The notes under the pieces are model-generated. The model had not been told where the DNA came from. It saw only the letters and a list, made by a program, of their open reading frames with translations, and did not search any database. A stretch of DNA of 64,000 nucleotides, taken from Brevibacterium jeotgali (GTDB lineage Bacteria; Actinomycetota; Actinomycetes; Actinomycetales; Brevibacteriaceae). Positions 56,149 through 64,000 of the stretch are shown here, in pieces. The DNA lies in contig NZ_FXZM01000003.1 of assembly GCF_900169175.1 (NCBI RefSeq), positions 232,417 through 296,416 on the forward strand. The letters are read 5' to 3'. Position 1 is the first letter of the stretch, and each line of letters opens with the position of its first letter. Both the position numbers and the translations under genes were made by a program.

Positions 56149-57392
56149 CAGACACGGAGGGCACAGGAATGATGACTGGCACGAGCGAGTGGCGCTCGCA
56201 CCACGAAGCGGCGATCCTCCCCGCGCTGGGGAGGCCCCAGCGGCTGCTGGTCCGCGGTGAGGGAGCGCTCGTCTGGGACGAGACGGGTGCGCAGTACGTC
56301 GACCTGCTCGCCGGCATCGCCGTGAACGCGCTCGGCCACGCTCATCCTGCGATCGTCGAGGCGCTCACCGCGCAGGCCTCGACCCTGGGGCACATCTCGA
56401 ACTTCTTCGCATCGCCGCCCCAGATCGCACTCGCGGAGCGGATCCTCGCACTCGCATCGGCACCGGTGGGCTCGAGCGTCTACTTCTCGAACTCCGGTGC
56501 CGAGGCGAACGAGGCCGCACTCAAGATCACCCGGCGCACCGGACGCTCGAAGATCGTCGCGGTCGACGGGTCGTTCCACGGTCGCACGATGGGAGCGCTC
56601 GCCCTCACGGCGAAGACCGCCTACCGCGAGCCGTTCGAACCCGGTGTGCCGGGCGTCGTCCACGTCCCGTTCGGGGACGAGGCCGCACTGCGCGCCGCGG
56701 TCGATGCGGATACGGCCGCCGTCGTCCTGGAGCCGATCCAGGGAGAGTCAGGGGTGCGCCGTCACCCCGCCGGGTACCTGACGGCCGCACGCGAGGCGAC
56801 CGACTCCGTCGGCGCGCTGCTCGTGCTCGACGAGGTGCAGACCGGGATCGGGCGGACCGGATCGTGGTTCGCCTTCCAGGACCCGCACATCGGCGAGGGC
56901 GTGACACCCGACGTGATCACGCTCGCGAAGGGATTGGGCGGCGGGATGCCGATCGGCGCGACCCTCACGTTCGGGGACCGTGTGACCGGGCTGCTCACAC
57001 CGGGGCAGCACGGCTCGACGTTCTCGGGCAACCCCCTCGCCACCGCGGTGGGCCTCGCGGTCCTCACGACGATCCAGGATGAGGATCTGCTGGCCCGCGC
57101 CGCCGACCTCGGCGGGCGGATGCGCACCGCGCTCGCCGCTCTGCCTCAGATCACCGAGGTGTCGGGCGCCGGCCTGCTCATCGGCATGGAGCTGCGCGAC
57201 GGCAACGCGAAGGCGGTCGCTGGCGCGGCTCTCGACGCGGGCTGGATCGTCAACCCCGTGACGGAGACCCGACTGCGGATCGCACCGCCGCTCATCATCA
57301 CCGACGACCAGCTGCTGGGCTTCGCAGACGCGCTGCCCGGCCTCATCGCCTCCGTCGCCCCCGGCGCAGCGGATGCCGAAGGAGGAGCATGA
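56145..57392 (+). CDS. argD: Acetylornithine aminotransferase
   Basis: 415-residue class III PLP aminotransferase: [53 protein letters not shown], and PLP Lys262 in [15 protein letters not shown]. Coupled to argB by an ATGA overlap; a second ATG at 56169 is possible but the first has the better context. Next gene argF overlaps by 4 nt. Confidence 0.96.
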   Translation: MTDTEGTGMMTGTSEWRSHHEAAILPALGRPQRLLVRGEGALVWDETGAQYVDLLAGIAVNALGHAHPAIVEALTAQASTLGHISNFFASPPQIALAERILALASAPVGSSVYFSNSGAEANEAALKITRRTGRSKIVAVDGSFHGRTMGALALTAKTAYREPFEPGVPGVVHVPFGDEAALRAAVDADTAAVVLEPIQGESGVRRHPAGYLTAAREATDSVGALLVLDEVQTGIGRTGSWFAFQDPHIGEGVTPDVITLAKGLGGGMPIGATLTFGDRVTGLLTPGQHGSTFSGNPLATAVGLAVLTTIQDEDLLARAADLGGRMRTALAALPQITEVSGAGLLIGMELRDGNAKAVAGAALDAGWIVNPVTETRLRIAPPLIITDDQLLGFADALPGLIASVAPGAADAEGGA

Positions 57393-58324
57393 CCCGCCAC
57401 TTCCTCAAGGACACCGACCTCTCACCGGACGAGCTCACCGACGTCCTCGACCTCGCCGGGCAGCTCAAGGCCGCCCCGTACTCGAAGCGCCCCCTCGAGG
57501 GACCGCAGACCGTCGCCGTGTTCTTCGACAAGACCTCGACCCGCACGCGGGTGAGCTTCGCGGCGGGGGTGAGCCAGCTGGGCGGCAGCCCGCTCATCAT
57601 CAACCCCGGGGAGAGCCAGCTGGGGCACAAGGAGTCGATCCCGGACACCGCACGCGTGCTCGACCGCATGGTGTCCGCGATCGTGTGGCGCACCTTCGCG
57701 CAGTCCGGACTCGAGGAGATGGCGGAGCACTCTTCGGTGCCCGTCGTCAACGCGCTCTCCGACGACTACCACCCCTGCCAGATCCTGGCCGACCTCGTGA
57801 CCATCCGCGAGCACCGCGGCACGGGCGAGGGCAACGGCCTGGCGGGCCTGACGATGAGCTACTACGGCGACGGTGCGAACAACATGGCCAACTCGTACGC
57901 GCTGGGCGGCGTGAACGCGGGCATGCACGTGCGCATCGCCGCCCCCGCCGGCTACCAGCCCGCGGACCAGGTGGTCGCCGAGGCCCAGGAGCTGGGACAG
58001 CGGACGGGCGGAACGCTCACGATCACGGATGACCCGCTGGACGCGGCACAGGGCGCGCACGTGCTCGTCACCGACACCTGGGTGTCGATGGGGCAGGATT
58101 CCGCCGGACGCGACGACAGCGCCTCGCCGTTCAGTCGGTTCCAGGTGACGGAGGAGCTCATGAACCTGGGCGACGATCCGATCTTCCTCCACTGCCTGCC
58201 GGCGTACCGGGGCAAGGAGGTCGCGGCCTCGGTCATCGACGGGCCGGCATCCGTCGTCTTCGACGAGGCCGAGAACCGACTCCACGCACAGAAGGCTCTG
58301 CTCACGTGGCTGCTGAGCAGCTGA
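57389..58324 (+). CDS. argF: Ornithine carbamoyltransferase
   Basis: 311 residues. Carbamoyl-phosphate motif STRTR (50-54), HPCQ-like YHPCQILAD, the ornithine-binding TDTWVSMG, and HCLPAYRG near the end. ATG 57389 follows GGAGGAG and overlaps argD. Its 3' end overlaps argR by 19 nt. Confidence 0.96.
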   Translation: MTRHFLKDTDLSPDELTDVLDLAGQLKAAPYSKRPLEGPQTVAVFFDKTSTRTRVSFAAGVSQLGGSPLIINPGESQLGHKESIPDTARVLDRMVSAIVWRTFAQSGLEEMAEHSSVPVVNALSDDYHPCQILADLVTIREHRGTGEGNGLAGLTMSYYGDGANNMANSYALGGVNAGMHVRIAAPAGYQPADQVVAEAQELGQRTGGTLTITDDPLDAAQGAHVLVTDTWVSMGQDSAGRDDSASPFSRFQVTEELMNLGDDPIFLHCLPAYRGKEVAASVIDGPASVVFDEAENRLHAQKALLTWLLSS

Positions 58325-58848
58325 GGACGAAGACGGCGCGCCAGCAGCTCATCGTCTCGCTCATCGAGCGGCAGACGATCGCATCGCAGTCTGAGCTCGC
58401 CACCCGGCTTGCCGCGATGGGCGTGTCTGTCACCCAGGCCACGCTCTCCCGCGACCTCGGCGAGATCGGGGCCGTCAAGGTGCGGGGGGCCTCGGGCGCG
58501 GTGTACGCCGTGCGCGGCGAGGGCGGCGACAGGGACACCCTCTTCTCCGCACAGGGGGAGGACGTCTTCGACGCCCGACTCCAGCGGCTGCTGGAGGAGG
58601 TGCTCGTGAGCGCTGTGCACTCGGATAACCTGGTCGTCCTCCGGACGCCTCCCGGCGCGGCCCAGTACCTTGCGAGTGCGATCGACCGCTCCGTCCTCGC
58701 CGGCGTCCTCGGATCGATCGCCGGGGACGACACCGTCCTCGTCATCGGTGCAGCGGACGTGGGCGGCGAGCGGATCGCCCGGCTCTTCCTCGACCTGGCC
58801 GGACACGAGGTCGCGGGCCCCGGCGCGACCGAGGACACGCGGAACTGA
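58306..58848 (+). CDS. argR: Arginine repressor ArgR
   Basis: 180 residues: winged-helix N-terminal domain ([42 protein letters not shown]) and C-terminal arginine-binding oligomerisation domain ([26 protein letters not shown]). Start GTG 58306 lies 19 nt inside argF. It presumably represses this cluster with arginine as co-repressor; a possible operator is at 52898-52927. Confidence 0.95.
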   Translation: MAAEQLRTKTARQQLIVSLIERQTIASQSELATRLAAMGVSVTQATLSRDLGEIGAVKVRGASGAVYAVRGEGGDRDTLFSAQGEDVFDARLQRLLEEVLVSAVHSDNLVVLRTPPGAAQYLASAIDRSVLAGVLGSIAGDDTVLVIGAADVGGERIARLFLDLAGHEVAGPGATEDTRN

Positions 58849-58942
58849 CCACCCGGGCGCGCACGCGCGCCCTCGATGACGCAGACTTCAACCACAGCAC
58901 GCCGCCCGCGGGCGGTGCACACGAGACACAAGGAGAACCCTC

Positions 58943-61623
<2,681 letters not shown>

Positions 61624-61657
61624 GCAGCGCCCAGCCTCCGCGCACATCCGCGGACCC

Positions 61658-61723
61658 GGGGCCGACCGCGGCAGGGGATCGCACCGGACCACGGTGACGA
61701 CGACCTCGGCCGCGGTCGGCCCC
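61658..61723 (+). terminator. Long-loop inverted repeat after argH
   Basis: A perfect 14-bp inverted repeat (61658-61671 with 61710-61723) around a 38-nt loop lies 35 nt after argH. Probable terminator of the arg operon; the long loop is unusual. Confidence 0.5.
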
Positions 61724-61787
61724 GAACGTCTGCGTCGGACCGGCGACTCAGGGCCGGATGGTGACGAGCACGCACTGTCCGGACGGT

Positions 61788-61793
61788 TAGACT
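61788..61793 (+). promoter_or_regulatory. Candidate -10 element of tyrS (TAGACT)
   Basis: TAGACT, 78 nt before the tyrS GTG. The leader of about 72 nt shows no T-box features. Confidence 0.5.
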
Positions 61794-61871
61794 GGTGGGC
61801 GGCGCGCGACCGCGATCCGGCCGGGAATCGGCGGCAGGAGCGGAAGGCGACCGTGTACGGAAGGGAAAGCT

Positions 61872-63161
61872 GTGACCGACATCCTCAGCGAGCTGCAGGC
61901 CAGGAATCTCGTGGCTCTGTCCACCGACGAAGACGCGCTGCGCAGGGCGCTCACCGAGGAGACGGTCCGGTTCTATGTGGGATTCGACCCCACCGCACCC
62001 AGCCTGCACATGGGCAATCTCGTCCAGATCCTCACCGCCAAGCGACTGCAGCAAGCCGGCCATAAGCCGTTCGCCCTGGTGGGCGGCGCGACCGGACTCA
62101 TCGGAGATCCGCGGATGTCGGGGGAGCGGACGCTCAACCCCCGCGAGGTCGTCGACGGGTGGGTCGACAGCATCCGCGGGCAGATCGAACGGTTCCTCGA
62201 CTTCGACGGCCCCGTCGCCGCGCAGATGGTCAACAATCTCGACTGGACGGGCGGACTCACGGCGCTGGACTTCCTCCGGGACATCGGCAAGCACTTCTCG
62301 ATCAACCGGATGCTCGCCAAGGAGACGGTCGCCACGCGACTGGACAGCGAGCACGGGATCTCCTTCACGGAGTTCTCCTACCAGATCCTCCAGGGCAACG
62401 ACTTCCTCGAGCTGAACCGGCGCCACGGCATCACACTGCAGACCGGCGGGTCCGACCAGTGGGGCAACCTCACCTCCGGGGCGGACCTTCTCCGCCGCGT
62501 GGAGCAGAAGACCGTGCACGCTCTGGCGACGCCGCTCATCACGAAGGCGGACGGCACGAAGTTCGGCAAGACTGAATCCGGCACAGTGTGGCTGGACCCG
62601 GCACTCACCAGCCCGTACGCGTTCAGCCAGTTCTGGCTCAACGCAGATGATCGTGATGTCGTGAAGTACCTCCACGTCTTCTCGTTCCGGTCACTCGAGG
62701 AGATCGAGGACATCCGTGTCCGCTTCGAGGCGGCGCCGCACACGCGGATCGCCCAGAAGGCGCTCGCGGAGGAGATCACTGCGATGGTCCACGGCGAAGA
62801 GCAGGCGAAGCAGGCGTTCGCAGCTGCCGATGCGCTGTTCCGCGGGGGCGAACTGCGGGGCATCGACGGTTCGACGCTCTCCGCCGCGACGGCGGAGCTG
62901 CCGCGCGGCGAGGTGACGGCGGCACAGCTGGAAGAGGGGGTGTCCGTCGCAGACGCGCTGGCGTTCGCAGGAATCGTCAAGTCCAAGTCCGACGGACGTC
63001 GGGCGGTGCGTGAAGGCGGGGCCTACGTCAACAACGCGAAGGTCGACGGCGAGGACGCCGTCGTGACCCAGGCGGATGTCCTGGACGCCGGCGATTCCGG
63101 CGTCATCGTCCTGCGCCGCGGAAAGAAGACGCTGGGCGCGCTGACGATCGTCACCAGCTGA
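61872..63161 (+). CDS. tyrS: Tyrosine-tRNA ligase
   Basis: 429 residues, class I synthetase. The HIGH-type motif is HMGN (46-49) in FDPTAPSLHMGNL, the KMSKS-type motif is KFGKT (230-234), and a C-terminal S4 RNA-binding domain starts at VSVADALAFAGIVKSKSDGRRAVREGGAYVNN. Start GTG 61872 follows GGAAGGGAAAG. Transcribed alone after the arg operon. Confidence 0.97.
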   Translation: MTDILSELQARNLVALSTDEDALRRALTEETVRFYVGFDPTAPSLHMGNLVQILTAKRLQQAGHKPFALVGGATGLIGDPRMSGERTLNPREVVDGWVDSIRGQIERFLDFDGPVAAQMVNNLDWTGGLTALDFLRDIGKHFSINRMLAKETVATRLDSEHGISFTEFSYQILQGNDFLELNRRHGITLQTGGSDQWGNLTSGADLLRRVEQKTVHALATPLITKADGTKFGKTESGTVWLDPALTSPYAFSQFWLNADDRDVVKYLHVFSFRSLEEIEDIRVRFEAAPHTRIAQKALAEEITAMVHGEEQAKQAFAAADALFRGGELRGIDGSTLSAATAELPRGEVTAAQLEEGVSVADALAFAGIVKSKSDGRRAVREGGAYVNNAKVDGEDAVVTQADVLDAGDSGVIVLRRGKKTLGALTIVTS

Positions 63162-63173
63162 GCGGAGTCGGAG

Positions 63174-63278
63174 ATGGACTCGAAGAGGACCGATCTGCTC
63201 GGACTCCTCGTGTTCACGAGTGCGGCGCTCCTGCTCGGGTGGGCCGTCATGATTCCGCTGCGGATCGTGGTGGGCTGA
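63174..63278 (+). CDS. Possible small membrane protein (34 aa)
   Basis: A 34-codon frame with ATG 63174 and TGA 63276-63278, 12 nt after tyrS, preceded by GGAG (63164-63167). It encodes a basic start (MDSKRTD) and one hydrophobic helix (LLGLLVFTSAALLLGWAVMIPL). Codon choice is GC-rich at third positions. No homology claim; may be real or may be the first piece of a broken gene with the next entry. Confidence 0.45.
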   Translation: MDSKRTDLLGLLVFTSAALLLGWAVMIPLRIVVG

Positions 63279-63291
63279 GAGCCCGTCCACG

Positions 63292-63550
63292 ATGATGCTC
63301 ACCCCGGCACCCGCCGCCTGGATCGCAGTCCGCTGGGTCGACGGGATCCGCTTCAGTCGGATGTTCGCGGACCTCGGGCTCATCCCGAGGCGGGCTGCTC
63401 CTCCTAGTCGTCGGATGCATCTGCGTCAGCGCCTGGTTCTCCTGGCTGCAGATCCGCGGGGGCTCTGTATGGCCGGCGGTCTTCGGGCTCGCCGGTGTGG
63501 TTCTGTGCGGCGCTCTGGTGCGGTTGAGGAGCCTGAGTGAGCAGGTGTGA
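63292..63550 (+). pseudogene. Possible frameshifted membrane-protein gene
   Basis: From 63292 one frame reads MMLTPAPAAWIAVRWVDGI...LGLIPRR (to about 63393). From about 63392 a different frame (+1) reads GGLLLLVVGCICVSAW, then two clear hydrophobic helices, to a TGA at 63548-63550. The second part has no start codon of its own back to a stop at 63293. Joining them needs a one-base shift near 63392. Either a decayed gene, a sequencing error or a shift site; a small actinobacterial membrane protein family (for example DUF3017) is possible but unproven. Confidence 0.4.
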
Positions 63551-63571
63551 CCGGCGACACCGCGAACCGAG

Positions 63572-63601
63572 TTGCGTTGTCCCCGGGTCCTGGCATAGAT
63601 T
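63572..63601 (+). promoter_or_regulatory. rrn promoter P1
   Basis: -35 TTGCGT (63572-63577), 18-nt spacer, -10 TAGATT (63596-63601), followed by TACA. Confidence 0.6.
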
Positions 63602-63771
63602 TACATCTGTTGCTCGACGGGAACACCGAAGAGAACAGGACGGCCGGTCGCATACGAACCGCAGTCGCCTGGTACCACTGGAACGGCAGTCGGCAACTTT
63701 CACTCGAAGGTCTGGATCGCGGCGGGAACGCAGCGCTTCTGGGAGTGTGACGCGGATCACGTTCAGTTGAT

Positions 63772-63801
63772 TTGCGAAGCTGGTTCGGGTGGGGATAGAG
63801 T
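63772..63801 (+). promoter_or_regulatory. rrn promoter P2
   Basis: -35 TTGCGA (63772-63777), 18-nt spacer, -10 TAGAGT (63796-63801), again followed by TACA. It matches P1 in spacing and in the bases around both hexamers, so the two look like duplicates. Confidence 0.65.
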
Positions 63802-63938
63802 TACAACTCGTTCGCCAAAAGGAAACGCAGCGGAAACGGTGTGTGAATATCTGGCGGGCGTCTGGTTTTGAATATATGGAGAGCACCTTTCGGTGAGGGC
63901 TGGGCGTTGTGTGTCTGGTCGGATCGGTTTGTGTGTCT

Positions 63939-63955
63939 GTTCTTTGAGAACTCAA
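63939..63955 (+). promoter_or_regulatory. rrn boxA-like antitermination signal
   Basis: TGTTCTTTGAGAACTCA, the conserved element found shortly upstream of 16S rRNA in Actinobacteria. It also forms a TTCT/AGAA stem. Confidence 0.75.
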
Positions 63956-64000
63956 TAGCGTGTTTGTTTGTTTTTGATGATGCCAGTTATTTATTTGCTG

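Larger units (their letters stand above)
63551..64000 (+). other. rRNA operon promoter and leader region
   Basis: 450 nt with no gene. It is visibly more AT-rich than the rest of the window, most of all in the last 250 nt. It carries two tandem rrn promoters (63572-63601 and 63772-63801), a boxA-like antitermination signal (63939-63955) and a T-rich RNase III-type processing stretch after it. The 16S rRNA gene must begin just beyond 64000. Confidence 0.85.

Noticed and set aside
61624..61871. T-box or leader peptide before tyrS
   Set aside because: The gap is only 248 nt, contains the argH terminator and a simple promoter, and shows no T-box core sequence or terminator/antiterminator pair before tyrS.

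Overview
The window is 64 kb of a GC-rich (roughly two-thirds G+C) actinobacterial chromosome, most likely from the order Micrococcales. The evidence is the gene content and order: ftsK-pgsA-cinA-clgR-DUF3046-recA-recX-miaB-miaA-dapF, the hflX-dinG-lexA block with a divergent LysM gene, hisB/hisH/priA, DUF1844 beside infC-rpmI-rplT, pheST close to argCJBDFRGH, and a classical actinobacterial rrn leader. Nearly all of it is conserved core chromosome. I see no insertion sequence, prophage, CRISPR array, tRNA gene or toxin-antitoxin pair. The window opens inside pnp and closes a little before a 16S rRNA gene.

Layout. 1-10.6 kb: pnp, an M16 zinc peptidase, sodA, dapB with a small membrane/TPR protein and a MalY/PatB aminotransferase, a convergent acyltransferase-like membrane protein, then dapA-rnj. 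10.6-17.4 kb: a compact glycolate/lactate utilisation locus made of an IclR regulator, an LctP/GlcA-type permease, a GlcD oxidase fused to a GlcG domain, and malate synthase, with a strong inverted-repeat operator between the divergent halves. 17.4-26.1 kb: DUF1846 protein, ftsK, pgsA, cinA, clgR, DUF3046, recA (with SOS box), recX. 26.2-31.7 kb: an unknown protein, miaB, an extradiol-dioxygenase-like protein, miaA, dapF, an RsmC-like methyltransferase. 31.7-36.9 kb: hflX, dinG, lexA and a LysM membrane protein around a shared LexA-box region. 36.9-41.4 kb: hisC-hisB-membrane protein-hisH-priA-sseB. 41.7-48.6 kb: DUF1844, infC-rpmI-rplT with an attenuator-like leader and an ATC start, an rRNA methyltransferase, pheST. 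48.6-52.7 kb: an SDR oxidoreductase, an ABC1/UbiB-type kinase with membrane segments, a quinone oxidoreductase. 52.9-63.2 kb: argCJBDFR-argGH and tyrS. 63.2-64 kb: small membrane ORFs (one apparently broken) and the rrn promoter/leader region.

How it works together. The genes cover lysine/diaminopimelate synthesis (dapA, dapB, dapF), arginine and histidine synthesis, tRNA modification and charging, RNA turnover (pnp, rnj), and the SOS response (recA, recX, lexA, LysM division-inhibitor candidate). The most system-like unit is the glc-like locus: import of glycolate or lactate, oxidation to glyoxylate (or pyruvate), condensation of glyoxylate with acetyl-CoA to malate, under a local IclR regulator.

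Two genome-wide habits stand out. First, at least eight genes have a TANNNT -10 element 6-7 nt upstream of the start codon, implying leaderless transcripts; in two cases the -10 is built on the stop codon of the preceding gene. Second, converging genes are separated by long, near-perfect palindromic hairpins. I did not find a clearly unprecedented system. The best leads are the GlcD-GlcG fusion locus, the lexA/LysM control region, the infC leader, and the stop-codon/-10 overlaps.
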